From contig NZ_AP024484.1 of NCBI RefSeq assembly GCF_017347605.1, positions 682,001 to 746,000 of the forward strand: 64,000 bases of DNA, read 5' to 3'. The notes beneath the pieces are model-generated. The model saw only the letters and a list, made by a program, of their open reading frames with translations. It searched no databases and had not been told where the DNA came from. The DNA is from Prevotella herbatica (GTDB lineage: Bacteria > Bacteroidota > Bacteroidia > Bacteroidales > Bacteroidaceae). The number at the start of each line of letters is the position of its first letter. Position 1 is the first letter of the stretch. The position numbers and the translations under genes were made by a program. Of the stretch, positions 17,394-27,189 are shown one piece after another.

Positions 17394-18341
17394 ATGAGAA
17401 AAATTCATTTTTTTATCAGCTTGTTTGCCACAACTCTCTTCCTTGTTTCTTGTGGTAGTAACGAGAGCATTACTGATGACGGTAATGGAAGTACCAGTGA
17501 CATTACCAATGTAAACAAGAACACAATTTCAAGCAGTCAGCCTAAAGAAATATCCAGATTGGAATTCCCTAGGGTTAAAGGTGGAACAAGTGAAGTTATT
17601 GTTCACTCAACTTCTGCTTATGGAATGACATACGCATCGGAATGGGATCATACATTAAGATCACAACGCTGGTCTTGTTTTGAGGTATACAAGAGTAACA
17701 ATGTGAAAAACTGGAGTCGCAGTAACTGGAGACAAACATCATGGGGAGGTGACCCTTTTCAAAAGGATCCAGCAGTTCCTCAATCTGAGCAACCAAATGT
17801 TACAGGTGAATTCAGCGGAAGTTATTATAAAGGAATAGGAAGTTTCTATGAAAGAGGACATATATGCGCTTCAGAAGACAGAGTATATTCCAAAGATGCC
17901 AATGAGCAAACTTTCTATATGACCAACATGCAACCACAAGTTGGAAATCTGAATGAAAAGATATGGAGCGACATGGAGGCTAAAGTAAGAGGTTGGGCTT
18001 CAAGTGCAGATACTCTATATGTTTGCAAAGGTGGCACTATTGATAGCGATGACAAAATTGTGGACCAAACAAAGAGTGGTTTTATCGTTCCTCGTTATTT
18101 CTTCATGGCTGTATTAGCAAAGAATTCAGACCAAGCAAATGGTGGTTATAAGGCTATGGGATTTTGGATTGAACACCTAGATGTAGACCAAAGAAGCAAG
18201 GGTGTTGCAAACTTCGTTGTAAACATTGATGATTTGGAGCAAAAGACTGGTATTGACTTCTTTTGCAATCTACCAGATGATATTGAAAATAAAGTTGAAA
18301 GTTTAAGCGTAGACAAAGTAAAAACTGCATGGGGGTTATAA
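17394..18341 (+). CDS. NucA-type DNA/RNA non-specific endonuclease, lipoprotein
   Basis: This 315-residue protein has a lipoprotein signal (lipobox LVSC). The catalytic beta-beta-alpha-metal region is visible: YERGHICASEDR holds the general-base His in an ERGH variant of the family's DRGH, followed by TFYMTNMQPQVGNLNEKIW with the metal-binding Asn. Members cut single- and double-stranded DNA and RNA without sequence preference. The start at 17394 is chosen because the 20 extra residues from 17334 come from the terminator and would spoil the signal peptide. A cell-surface or periplasmic nuclease next to OB-fold lipoproteins suits nucleic-acid scavenging. Confidence 0.9.
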   Translation: MRKIHFFISLFATTLFLVSCGSNESITDDGNGSTSDITNVNKNTISSSQPKEISRLEFPRVKGGTSEVIVHSTSAYGMTYASEWDHTLRSQRWSCFEVYKSNNVKNWSRSNWRQTSWGGDPFQKDPAVPQSEQPNVTGEFSGSYYKGIGSFYERGHICASEDRVYSKDANEQTFYMTNMQPQVGNLNEKIWSDMEAKVRGWASSADTLYVCKGGTIDSDDKIVDQTKSGFIVPRYFFMAVLAKNSDQANGGYKAMGFWIEHLDVDQRSKGVANFVVNIDDLEQKTGIDFFCNLPDDIENKVESLSVDKVKTAWGL

Positions 18342-18360
18342 TCACCATGCACCAATATAT

Positions 18361-18409
18361 AATAAAACAGGGATAAAGCATTGTGCTTTATCCCTGTTTT
18401 ATTTTTTTT
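18361..18409. terminator. Strong bidirectional terminator
   Basis: A perfect 20-bp stem (18361-18380 with 18384-18403) with a 3-nt loop is followed by a T-run. It separates the nuclease from the convergent lipoprotein gene. Confidence 0.9.
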
Positions 18410-18417
18410 GTATTGAA

Positions 18418-19032
18418 TTACCTCCTACCCTTTACTATTTTGTTTTCCATTATAACTCCCATTGCACGAGTCATAGCAGCACGAGTAAATGTAGGTGTAT
18501 AACCTTTAGCGTAAGTATAACGACTGAAGTCAAAGTCTAAATATTCATCGTTGTTCACGCCCTTCATTGTTCCGTGGAAAGACTTAGAGTCTAGATAAGA
18601 CTGAATATTACTACTGCCGAATGTTATTACATATTGATTTTTACTAGCATCATAAGTAATATAAATATCACCAGTCTTACTATCAATATACCAAGAGAAT
18701 TTAAGTTCTTGACTTTGATCACCAGAAACATCATTTTCAACGCCTCTTCCGCTGATTGACGTAGCATCATATTGGTCAAATTCCATCTGAGCATCAAATG
18801 CAGCCTGCTTGCGAATACCGTTCTCTGTATATTCATAAATCATTTTCCCATCCCAATGTCCACGAAGAGTATTAGCAAGGACATTCAATGTATTGTCAGA
18901 TGTATTGTTATTGGTGTTCTGATTATTATTGTTGTCATTATACCAATTATCATTACCAGAATCGCAACTTGCGAAAAGCGTTGCAGTTGCAGCGATAGCA
19001 AGCAACATTATTATTCTCATTAGCTTTTTCAT
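18418..19032 (-). CDS. Lipoprotein of unknown function (paralogue of the 19592 gene)
   Basis: This 204-residue protein has a lipoprotein signal (lipobox LFASC), then an Asn-rich linker (about residues 28-50). The domain that follows contains LRGHWDGKMIYEY, AQMEFDQYD and WYIDSKTGDIYITYD. The pattern (a W-x-G-x opening, then a DGDGxxI/DIYI strand) resembles small lipocalin-like lipoproteins of Bacteroidetes. It lies 39 bp downstream of the frameshifted paralogue and is probably co-transcribed with it. No function is recognised. Confidence 0.8.
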   Translation of the reverse strand: MKKLMRIIMLLAIAATATLFASCDSGNDNWYNDNNNNQNTNNNTSDNTLNVLANTLRGHWDGKMIYEYTENGIRKQAAFDAQMEFDQYDATSISGRGVENDVSGDQSQELKFSWYIDSKTGDIYITYDASKNQYVITFGSSNIQSYLDSKSFHGTMKGVNNDEYLDFDFSRYTYAKGYTPTFTRAAMTRAMGVIMENKIVKGRR

Positions 19033-19071
19033 ATTTGAAGTCTTTAAAAGTTTTCTATCTTATATATATTC

Positions 19072-19592
19072 TTATTTTATAAACATTCTCTTCGGAACAT
19101 CAACTGACGTATTTGAACGAGTTTTTGCATAAGAGTCAAAACCATATCTGTAACTATTCCAGTTTAGAGAAGATGTATGATACAAGCTGAAAGCAGCTCT
19201 TGTTCCGTCATTAGTTTGAATATATCCAGAGAACAAAGAATCATTTATTTTATAATCATAAATTATTATATCCGAGTTTTCTTCTCTAAAATGTATATAT
19301 ATATATTCTGATCACGAACGACCCAAGTGATATGATTTGCGACATAATCATAAGGAGAGTTGCTATAATAGTCGATCCAGTAACCGTCACCAGAATTATA
19401 CCCACTGTCGAACTCTACTTCTGAATAAGCTGCTTTATAAACCATTCCATCGTATTCAGAACTAACATAAATATTACCTTTCCAAGTTCCATCCATGTAG
19501 TATGCAACTTCTGCATCAGGATCACAAGAAGTAAAAGTAAAAGACAACAAAGCTGTTATTATCAATGTCAATATTGTAGTAAGGCGTTTCAT
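19072..19592 (-). pseudogene. Lipoprotein gene interrupted by a frameshift at a TA repeat
   Basis: The intact N-terminal part (from 19592) has a lipoprotein signal (FTSC) and a WKGNIYVSSEYDG domain related to the neighbouring lipoprotein. The frame stops at 19266 after 108 residues. At a TA tract (19294-19306) the continuation lies in another frame: deleting one TA unit gives NIYIHFREENSDIII, then SGYIQTNDGTRAAFSLY, and an ORF running to a stop at 19072, 172 residues in all. The rejoined part aligns with the paralogue's GDIYITYDASKN and beyond. It could be a real pseudogene, a phase-variable gene or a sequencing error. Confidence 0.75.
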
Positions 19593-19745
19593 AAGCTGTA
19601 TTTTTTTAAGTTATTATAATTTGGTTTATTTCTATGTTGCAAATGTAACACAAATATAAATATCTTAAAAAATAAATTCCATATTAATGAGTAGGGATTT
19701 CCCTTTAAAAAATGGATAATCCCCAAAGGCATTCAATGTAACAAA

Positions 19746-21998
19746 TCAAGTCAGTTTGTGCAATTCCTTCAAAGAGTCCTCCTCACCAACAATCCAAATA
19801 ACATCTCCTCTTTCGAATTTACGTACAGGATCAATTAACGACAAGTTTTGCTCTCCTTCATCAACACCAATTACCATACAGTTATATTTATCACGAATAC
19901 CACTTTCCTTAAGTGTCTTCCCGATAAACGAACTTTTAGCAGAAATGATAACTTTTCTTAGTTTCATTTCGCGCTTTTCTATATCAGGATCTTCAGGAAT
20001 AAGTTCATGATTTATAGCTAATCGGAAATCATTTAGCTGCTCATCATCACCTATTACAAAAATTCTGTCTCCAGGAAATATAATATCAGAACCACTAGGT
20101 ATATTAATACGCAATGATCCACGCAAGATACTACTTACATGTACTCCAAATCTATTTCGAAATTTAAGATCTTTAAGAGAACGCCCTATCCAAGTGGAAT
20201 CCTCAGGAACACCAAATTCACTTATATGAATATCTCGCTCAAGAAGATGTCCCTCAAAAAGTGGACGTTTCTTACCTGTTACACACGCAGCAATTTCTCT
20301 AGAACGTAAATTTTTAATAAACAGTCGCTCTAGTTTTATACTTTCATGCTTAAGGTTTCTCGAAAGTACCATTAACGCTAGCATGAATAATGCAATACAA
20401 ACCATAAGTGCATCTTTGAAGCGTGTGAGATAATTGCATATATAGAATATAAACCCTAAAGCCACAAGAACTTTCACTACAACCGTAAAGATCAAAGGTA
20501 GACGATTCAATCTACTTTCTGTCCAAAGATTTTTAAATTCATTACTACGTAGATTTTTCATCACCATTGAACGCAAAAATGGAGATATTATTAACACTGT
20601 AATAGCTCCGCAAACAGCATTACCAATCCAATGACCAAATAAATGACGAAACAATGGAAGTACAAACGAAAACATTAATATTATAACAGCTGTAGATAAG
20701 ATGCCATAGATAACAGTATTGATTAACATCTTACGTAATAATTTTCTCCAATCGGTAATTTCTTCTTCAGTATTAATATGCGCTTTACCAAGATGCTTCA
20801 TTCTACGGACCCATTTCTTGGGCAGATGATTTTCCAAGTAAAAATAGCATGGTTCCGAAGCCCGAATCATATAAGGAGTGATAAAAGTTGTGATTACAGA
20901 TACTGCAACAACAACTGGATAAAGAAACCGTCCGATAACACCAAGCGAGAGTCCTAAAGAAGCAATGATAAATGCAAATTCACCTATCTGTGCCATTGAG
21001 AAGCCACACCTCATTGCAGTTTTCATAGGTTGCCCACTCAACATAAAGCCGAAAGTTCCAAATATACTTTGTCCAAATAGTATAACCATGACCAACACTA
21101 CTATTGGTACAGCATATTCAACAAGGACTTTAGGGTCAACCAACATGCCTACAGATACAAAAAATACAGCTCCGAAAAGATTTTTTACAGGCTCTACGAG
21201 TTTAATAATTTTATCAGCCTCAACTGTCTCTGCAATGATACTTCCCATAACAAACGCTCCAAAAGCACTACTGAATCCTACTTTTGTTGACAAAACAGCC
21301 ATTAGACAACATAAACCAAGTGCAACAATCAACATCGTTTCATTTGTCATAAGTCTCCTAGTATGACGAAAAAATAAAGGAATGAGAAATATACCAACAA
21401 CAAACCACAAGACTAAGAAAAATGCGATTTTAACGATTGAACCTATCATCACCCCACCATCAGGATTATTACCACCAGCAAGTGCGCTCAGCATAACCAT
21501 CATAATAATAGCGACAATATCTTCTATTATTAACACACTCATTACAAGTGATGCAAAACGTTGTTGACGCAATCCTAAATCGTCAAAAGCCTTATATATT
21601 ATTGTTGTTGACGACATAGCAAGCATACCGCCGAGGAACATACAGTCCATCCTGCTCCAATTGAAGACATAGCCTGCAAGCATTCCCAATGTTGCCATTG
21701 AAAAGATTATGATTGTTGACGCGATTATAGGCGCCATGCCCATTTTAAGTATTTTCTTAAACGAGAAATCAAGTCCTAAGGAAAATAATAAAAACATAAC
21801 ACCGATATCTGCCCAAGTGTGTATACTTGCCTTGTCAATTACAGACATTGTATATGACATATGAGGTGAAACAAGAAATCCTGCGACTATATATCCCAAT
21901 ACAATAGGTTGCTTTAGTCGCTTGAATACCAAAGTAACTATTCCTGCTACAATAAGTATCAGCGCAAGGTCATTTATTAAGTTTGGTATCTCAGCCAT
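19746..21998 (-). CDS. CPA2-family cation/proton antiporter with TrkA-C domains (KefB-like)
   Basis: This 750-residue membrane protein has an N-terminal sodium/hydrogen exchanger domain (residues 1-390, about 12 helices). It contains LGYIVAGFLVSP, FSLGLDFSFKKI and FGAFVMGSIIAET, conserved in CPA2/KefB proteins. A second membrane cluster lies at about 420-560. The C-terminal 170 residues hold two TrkA-C-like domains (SEFGVPEDSTWIGRSLKDL and SAKSSFIGKTLKESG), ligand-sensing modules that gate such transporters. It probably exchanges K+ or Na+ for H+. It is an isolated gene with short non-coding flanks. Confidence 0.9.
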   Translation of the reverse strand: MAEIPNLINDLALILIVAGIVTLVFKRLKQPIVLGYIVAGFLVSPHMSYTMSVIDKASIHTWADIGVMFLLFSLGLDFSFKKILKMGMAPIIASTIIIFSMATLGMLAGYVFNWSRMDCMFLGGMLAMSSTTIIYKAFDDLGLRQQRFASLVMSVLIIEDIVAIIMMVMLSALAGGNNPDGGVMIGSIVKIAFFLVLWFVVGIFLIPLFFRHTRRLMTNETMLIVALGLCCLMAVLSTKVGFSSAFGAFVMGSIIAETVEADKIIKLVEPVKNLFGAVFFVSVGMLVDPKVLVEYAVPIVVLVMVILFGQSIFGTFGFMLSGQPMKTAMRCGFSMAQIGEFAFIIASLGLSLGVIGRFLYPVVVAVSVITTFITPYMIRASEPCYFYLENHLPKKWVRRMKHLGKAHINTEEEITDWRKLLRKMLINTVIYGILSTAVIILMFSFVLPLFRHLFGHWIGNAVCGAITVLIISPFLRSMVMKNLRSNEFKNLWTESRLNRLPLIFTVVVKVLVALGFIFYICNYLTRFKDALMVCIALFMLALMVLSRNLKHESIKLERLFIKNLRSREIAACVTGKKRPLFEGHLLERDIHISEFGVPEDSTWIGRSLKDLKFRNRFGVHVSSILRGSLRINIPSGSDIIFPGDRIFVIGDDEQLNDFRLAINHELIPEDPDIEKREMKLRKVIISAKSSFIGKTLKESGIRDKYNCMVIGVDEGEQNLSLIDPVRKFERGDVIWIVGEEDSLKELHKLT

Positions 21999-22072
21999 AT
22001 TATCTCGGTATTTTCAGTTTTTATCGTGGAATCATACTAATAATAAGAACACAGGTAGCATAAATATAACAC

Positions 22073-22110
22073 ATTCCCGACTTTCATAAATTATCCAGAA
22101 AGTCGGGAAT
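22073..22110 (-). terminator. Hairpin after pepT
   Basis: A perfect 12-bp stem (22073-22084 with 22099-22110) lies 6 bp downstream of the pepT stop. No long T-run is present. Confidence 0.55.
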
Positions 22111-22115
22111 AATAT

Positions 22116-23339
22116 TTAATCGTTGTATGTACCCGTAATTTCACAAATCTTGGTAATTACTTCAACAGCCTTTTCCATTACCTGAATAGAAACAAACTCA
22201 TGAGGTCCATGAAAATTCACGCCACCTGCGAAGATGTTAGGACATGGTAGTCCACGGAAACTAAGCTGTGCTCCATCAGTTCCACCACGTATAGGCTCCA
22301 CTTTTGGTGGGACTCCACTTTCTTGCATCGCCCTTAGCACGATATCAATAACATGCATATTAGGATCTATCTTCTCCTTCATGTTATAATATTGGTCATG
22401 AATTTCAATACTAACAGTACCCTCACCATATTTTTCATTCATCTTTTTAACGCAATCTTCCATAAAGTCCTTACGGTCTTCAAACATTTCACGCTCATGA
22501 TCACGAATAATATAGCTAAGTTTGGCACTCTCTGTACGACTATCAATATTGAGCAAATGATAGAAGCCTTGGTAGCCTTCTGTTGCTTCAGGAATGTCAG
22601 TCTCAGGAATCATACTATTAAATTCACAAGCCAACCTGTTGGCGTTAACCATTTTGCCCTTTGCATATCCTGTGTGAACACTTACACCTTTTATATATAC
22701 CTTAGCACCAGCTGCGTTGAAATTCTCATATTCAAGGTTACCCAAATCACCTCCATCCATAGTGTACGCCCAGTCGCAACCAAACTTTTCTACATCAAAA
22801 TGATGTGCCCCCAGACCTATTTCCTCATCAGGATTAAACCCAATACGTATGTCTCCGTGCTTAATCTCATCATTATCGCGCAAAATGCACATAGCCTGTA
22901 CGATTTCAGCAATACCAGCCTTGTCGTCAGCGCCCAGAAGAGTAGTTCCGTCTGTGACAATTATATCTTCACCAACATGCTCCTTCAGCTCAGGAAACTT
23001 AGATGTATAAGAAACTATACCAGGAGATAGTTCAATATCCTTTCCATCGTAGTTCTTTATAATCCTAGCCTTGATATCTTTTCCGCTTGCATCGGGACTT
23101 GTATCATAATGAGATATAAAGCCGATAGTAGGTGTCTCCTTCTTGGTATTACCCTTTAGGGTGGCATAGATGTAACCCATCTCGTCCATCTCTACGTCGC
23201 AGAGTCCTTCGTCCTCAAGCTCTTGTTTTAAATACTTGGCGAACTCCATCTGTTTCGCCGTACTAGGGACACTGTCTGAGTCCTCACTAGACTGTGTGTC
23301 GAACTTTGTGTAATTAATAAATCTTTCAGTTAATTCCAT
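22116..23339 (-). CDS. pepT: Peptidase T (tripeptide aminopeptidase)
   Basis: This 407-residue M20B metallopeptidase has the zinc-ligand blocks of Pep[12 protein letters not shown] (His and Asp), [27 protein letters not shown] (catalytic Glu-Glu), MDGGDLG and the late FHGPHEFV His. It cleaves the N-terminal residue from tripeptides in the cytoplasm. Length and motif order are standard. It is a single gene between a hairpin and the tRNA region. Confidence 0.96.
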   Translation of the reverse strand: MELTERFINYTKFDTQSSEDSDSVPSTAKQMEFAKYLKQELEDEGLCDVEMDEMGYIYATLKGNTKKETPTIGFISHYDTSPDASGKDIKARIIKNYDGKDIELSPGIVSYTSKFPELKEHVGEDIIVTDGTTLLGADDKAGIAEIVQAMCILRDNDEIKHGDIRIGFNPDEEIGLGAHHFDVEKFGCDWAYTMDGGDLGNLEYENFNAAGAKVYIKGVSVHTGYAKGKMVNANRLACEFNSMIPETDIPEATEGYQGFYHLLNIDSRTESAKLSYIIRDHEREMFEDRKDFMEDCVKKMNEKYGEGTVSIEIHDQYYNMKEKIDPNMHVIDIVLRAMQESGVPPKVEPIRGGTDGAQLSFRGLPCPNIFAGGVNFHGPHEFVSIQVMEKAVEVITKICEITGTYND

Positions 23340-23504
23340 ATAATTGAATAGAATATAAGCCTTTAATTGTGTATTAATCTTTAACGTCTCGCTTAATGTG
23401 AGCTTCTGAAATGCAAATATACATATTTTTTCGGATATTTATATAAATGCAGATTAAAACATCCATAAAATAATGATAATCAGTAGTCTCACTCTAACAA
23501 AAAG

Positions 23505-23578
23505 TGATCTCGATGGGATTCAAACCCATGACCTTCAGAACCGGAATCTGACGCTCTATTCAACTAAGCTACGAGACC
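23505..23578 (-). tRNA. tRNA-Arg (CCG anticodon)
   Basis: On the minus strand the 74-nt sequence folds into a cloverleaf. The acceptor stem pairs GGTCTCG with CGAGATC (one G-U), the anticodon loop TTCCGGT gives CCG, and the T arm is ATGGG/CCCAT with loop TTTGAAT. The discriminator is A and CCA is not encoded. It decodes CGG. Confidence 0.93.
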
Positions 23579-23921
23579 TACTGTTTTGCAAAATTACAAA
23601 TAAAATCCCTAATGTCCAAAAGATTAAGATATATTTGTGGGTTTCATAACTTCAGGTGCATTTATACTAAGTTATTAATACAAATGGAAGTTTGGTATGT
23701 TTTCATACTGTAACGTTTTGACCTTATTTGCACAATATTTCTGTATTATGTGATATAGAAACAAGAAAACAAAACACACCTTGTTGTATTTTGCTTATCA
23801 AAAAATTACGATTAATTCACATTTAGTGAAAAGAGGCTAAGCCTCAACGATAAAAAATACATTTTTTATTTTGTTTTGTGTTTGTCTTGCTGTATCTTTG
23901 TAAAATTTAAAATAATACAAA
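23579..23921. other. Non-coding gap between tRNA and AraC regulator
   Basis: This gap of 343 bp holds no credible ORF. A small GAGGC/GCCTC hairpin lies at 23833-23845, and the promoter for the regulator is at its right end. Confidence 0.7.
23871..23900 (+). promoter_or_regulatory. Promoter of the AraC-type regulator
   Basis: TTG (23871-23873), exactly 19 bp and TATCTTTG (23893-23900) fit the Bacteroidetes consensus; the gene starts 21 bp further on. Confidence 0.75.
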
Positions 23922-25007
23922 ATGATTACTACTTTCTACGTTACTAATATTATCTTACTAATAACTATATTCTTTATCATAACGTTTATGTATGGTAAGG
24001 CACAGCGATTGAATTTTCAACATTTTCAGCTTCGTAGACGTTTCTTTATATCAGTTTTTATTATGTTTGCAATATATGTGTTATCAACATTCAATATATG
24101 TTCAAGAAATGGCACAGAACAGTTTGCAACCGAACCTATAAGCTTTCTATATATAACTTTTATCATATTTACTCTATTCTCTGCTGCTTATTTTGGGCGC
24201 AATTATCATAAGAAATTGTTTGTCTGGCTATTTCTTTTTCAATATCCTGTGGTATTGTTGCTAGTACACGTATTTGTACTTATAACAGGTAATTATATTA
24301 AAATTTACACACTATCAAGTATATTCGAAGACCACAGACTCATATTTGCAGTTTTTATAGCAAGACTCGTGTGGATAGGAATTATGATATCTGGATATAT
24401 ACTCATGACAGGAATAATTATAGACTCCTATTTTTATTTTCGCAAAAATCTTACACAATTAACAACAGAAAAAGTTCTGTCTATGCGTCGTGCAGAAATT
24501 ATTGACATTGCAATATACTTGATATTATTCGTATGGATGATGGCCAATAATTTCCTATCATCGTTATTACCGAGAATACTAACAAATATATTCATGACAA
24601 TAATGATTGTACGTACATATATTATATATAGGAATTTTATTCGTTACTCTTTAGAACTATCCAAAATGAATAATGTTATTCATGGAAGATTAGAAAAACT
24701 CATGGGACAGCACATTAACAACCCTTTCTACACAAGTAATCCCACATTGGAAGTTGTATCTGAAGCTTTAGGTGTTGACAAAAACGAATTAAGAGATTAT
24801 ATTTATTCAGAACTTGGAACTACATTATCAGCATGGACAAGTGAGAAACGAATATTATACATTTCTCAGCAGCTTATAAAAACAGATCGTATGGTTAGTG
24901 AGCTTGCTTTATCTTGCGGATATTCAAACCCACCTGCCTTAAACCGTGCTTTTAAGCAACGCTTTGGTGTAACCCCTTCAGAATTCAGGGCTAAGAATAA
25001 AGTCTAA
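23922..25007 (+). CDS. Membrane-anchored AraC-family regulator
   Basis: This 361-residue protein has six or seven hydrophobic segments over residues 1-235 and a C-terminal AraC-type double helix-turn-helix. The first helix pair is LEVVSEALGVDKNELRDYI; the second is MVSELALSCGYSNPPALNRAF, ending KQRFGVTPSEFRAK. This layout is common among Bacteroidetes regulators, where the membrane part probably senses an envelope signal. It has its own promoter and no obvious adjacent target, so its regulon cannot be inferred. Confidence 0.88.
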   Translation: MITTFYVTNIILLITIFFIITFMYGKAQRLNFQHFQLRRRFFISVFIMFAIYVLSTFNICSRNGTEQFATEPISFLYITFIIFTLFSAAYFGRNYHKKLFVWLFLFQYPVVLLLVHVFVLITGNYIKIYTLSSIFEDHRLIFAVFIARLVWIGIMISGYILMTGIIIDSYFYFRKNLTQLTTEKVLSMRRAEIIDIAIYLILFVWMMANNFLSSLLPRILTNIFMTIMIVRTYIIYRNFIRYSLELSKMNNVIHGRLEKLMGQHINNPFYTSNPTLEVVSEALGVDKNELRDYIYSELGTTLSAWTSEKRILYISQQLIKTDRMVSELALSCGYSNPPALNRAFKQRFGVTPSEFRAKNKV

Positions 25008-25375
25008 TTTTACAAATGTTTTTGTGCAAAAAAAAGTTTATTTTTTACTTTTAGTGTTACCTTACGTTAAAATAACGTGTGGTGGTAAGTCTTTTTATGG
25101 TCTTGATAAGTCCGTTATAGAATAAAAACACTAAAATTGCAATTGAAAAATTCAATTTTAAATTTAATTAGAAGTAAATTCATCTGCTTTGGTTTGTGAA
25201 AATCGGCATTTGTAAATAAGTTAAAATTTATTAGTCGAGAAAATGTGATCCATGTTCATAGAATAGCGATTCTAATGAATGTGGATTTTTTGTACACCTA
25301 TTTTTAATTAATAATTTGTGCTTATCTAAAATGTATTTTTTGTATTTTTGCAACTCTAATTGAATATATATTATT
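25008..25375. other. Non-coding gap with two hairpins
   Basis: This gap of 368 bp has no credible ORF. A compound hairpin (25056-25098, core ACGTTA/TAACGT) probably ends the regulator transcript. A second imperfect stem at 25248-25292 is followed by TTTTTT. A -7 box TATTTTTG at 25343-25350 precedes the phosphatase. Confidence 0.65.
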
Positions 25376-25870
25376 ATGAATACAAAACAAGAATCCAAAG
25401 TAAATTTACTTTTTATATGTCTAGGAAATATATGCCGCTCACCGGCTGCTCATGCAGTTTTTTGTAAAATGATTGCTATGCATGGATTAGAAAATAACTT
25501 TGTCGTAGATTCTGCAGGTATAGGAGACTGGCATGTAGGAGAATTACCTGACAGTAGAATGAGAACACATGGAGATAAACGTGGATATAATATAAATCAT
25601 CTTGCACGACAATTTAAAGTTGATGATTTTAACAAGTTTGATTATATTGTTGTGATGGACGAAGAAAACTATCGCATAATAACAAGCATGGCTAAATCGA
25701 AGTCAGACTTTGCAAAGGTAATACGTATGTCCCAATACTTTAATCAGCATTCAAACGACTCTGTTCCAGATCCATATTATGGCGGATCTGCTGATTTTGA
25801 ACTAGCCCTTGACTTAATTGAAGACGGATGTGACGGATTACTAAAAAGCTTTTTCCCTAAAGAACGCTAA
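25376..25870 (+). CDS. Low-molecular-weight protein-tyrosine phosphatase
   Basis: This 164-residue cytoplasmic protein has the N-terminal P-loop LFICLGNICRSPAAHAVF (C-x5-R-S) and the general-acid loop VPDPYYGG. It belongs to the LMW-PTP/Wzb family. In other bacteria these enzymes dephosphorylate capsule tyrosine kinases or arginine-phosphorylated proteins. It is about 19 kb from the capsule cluster and has its own promoter, so a link to capsule control is not shown. Family assignment is secure. Confidence 0.93.
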   Translation: MNTKQESKVNLLFICLGNICRSPAAHAVFCKMIAMHGLENNFVVDSAGIGDWHVGELPDSRMRTHGDKRGYNINHLARQFKVDDFNKFDYIVVMDEENYRIITSMAKSKSDFAKVIRMSQYFNQHSNDSVPDPYYGGSADFELALDLIEDGCDGLLKSFFPKER

Positions 25871-25937
25871 ACAACAATCAAATAGCAACGAAACAACAAA
25901 AATAACTTTCTTTTTGCAAAATTAATGAGCAAATAAC

Positions 25938-25967
25938 TTGCAATATAATTAATATTTCTTATCTTTG
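25938..25967 (+). promoter_or_regulatory. asnA promoter
   Basis: TTG (25938-25940), 19 bp and TATCTTTG (25960-25967) form a near-ideal promoter 31 bp before asnA. Confidence 0.8.
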
Positions 25968-25998
25968 CAAGCATATAAGAAAAATAAAACTTATTGAG

Positions 25999-27036
25999 AT
26001 GAGCAAATTGATAAAACCTGATGGTTATACGGCGCTTCTTGACATGAAGCAGACAGAACAAGGTATAAAACTTATAAAAGATTTTTTTCAACAGAATCTT
26101 TCTACCGAACTAAGACTTCGCCGTGTTACGGCACCTCTGTTTGTTTTGAAAGGTCTTGGAATTAATGATGACCTTAATGGCGTTGAACGAGCTGTTACAT
26201 TTCCAATAAAGGATTTAGGCGACGCAAAAGCAGAAGTAGTCCATTCTCTTGCAAAATGGAAAAGACTTACACTTGCAGAATACAATATTGAGCCAGGATA
26301 TGGTGTATATACTGATATGAATGCGATTCGTGCTGACGAAGAATTAGATAACCTTCATTCACTATATGTAGACCAATGGGATTGGGAAGCTGTTGTAACA
26401 AAAGATCAGCGCACAATTTCATTCCTAGAAGACGTAGTAAGACGCATATATGCCGCAATATTACGAACAGAATACCTAACATGTGAAACCTATCCTGAAA
26501 TAAAGCCATTCCTTCCTAGTGAGATTCACTTCGTTCACAGTCAGGATCTTATTGATATGTATCCAGACTTATCTCCTAAAGAGCGTGAGGATGCTATATG
26601 TATGAAATACGGTGCCGTATTTATTGAAGGAATTGGAGGAAAATTGACTGATGGCAAGAAACATGATGGTCGTGCTCCTGACTATGATGATTGGAGTACA
26701 ATCGCTGAGAATGGAAAAGCTGGTCTTAATGGTGATATTCTTATCTGGTATCCTGTTCTCCAACGTTCATTCGAATTGAGTTCTATGGGTATAAGAGTAG
26801 ATAAAGAAGCGTTATTACGCCAATTAAAACTTGAAGGTAAAGAAGATCGCGAAAAACTATATTTCCACAAGCAATTGCTCGAAGGAAAACTTCCTCTAAG
26901 CATTGGTGGAGGTATAGGTCAAAGCCGTCTTTGCATGGTAATGCTTCATAAAGCACATATCGGAGAAATACAGGCTAGCATTTGGCCTGAAGATATGCGC
27001 AGCGAATGCGAAAGTTTAGGAATGCCACTTATTTGA
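25999..27036 (+). CDS. asnA: Aspartate-ammonia ligase (asparagine synthetase A)
   Basis: This 345-residue enzyme makes asparagine from aspartate, ammonia and ATP. It is a class II aminoacyl-tRNA-synthetase-like fold. Visible conserved blocks are LRLRRVTAPLFV, VVHSLAKWKRLTL, YGVYTDMNAIRADE, VDQWDWEAV and the C-terminal motif 3 SIGGGIGQSRLCM. Length matches the family (about 330-345). It has a consensus promoter upstream and a strong terminator downstream, and is monocistronic. Confidence 0.97.
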   Translation: MSKLIKPDGYTALLDMKQTEQGIKLIKDFFQQNLSTELRLRRVTAPLFVLKGLGINDDLNGVERAVTFPIKDLGDAKAEVVHSLAKWKRLTLAEYNIEPGYGVYTDMNAIRADEELDNLHSLYVDQWDWEAVVTKDQRTISFLEDVVRRIYAAILRTEYLTCETYPEIKPFLPSEIHFVHSQDLIDMYPDLSPKEREDAICMKYGAVFIEGIGGKLTDGKKHDGRAPDYDDWSTIAENGKAGLNGDILIWYPVLQRSFELSSMGIRVDKEALLRQLKLEGKEDREKLYFHKQLLEGKLPLSIGGGIGQSRLCMVMLHKAHIGEIQASIWPEDMRSECESLGMPLI

Positions 27037-27056
27037 TAATTATTGATATAATGAAT

Positions 27057-27097
27057 ATCGGGATAATCTAAATCTTTAGATTATTCCGATTATTTTT
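27057..27097 (+). terminator. asnA terminator
   Basis: A 15-bp stem with one G-T pair (27057-27071 with 27076-27090) has a 4-nt loop and is followed by a T-rich run. Confidence 0.9.
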
Positions 27098-27189
27098 TAA
27101 ATATAGTAATATCAAATATTATAAAAAAACGAAACTGTTTTAGTTTTCCGTAAATTTAAGGGATGAGATTCTCCATAAATAAGTTCGGA

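Noticed and set aside
22353..23030. 225-residue plus-strand ORF antisense to pepT
   Set aside because: pepT is intact with all motifs; the antisense frame has a composition typical of a shadow.
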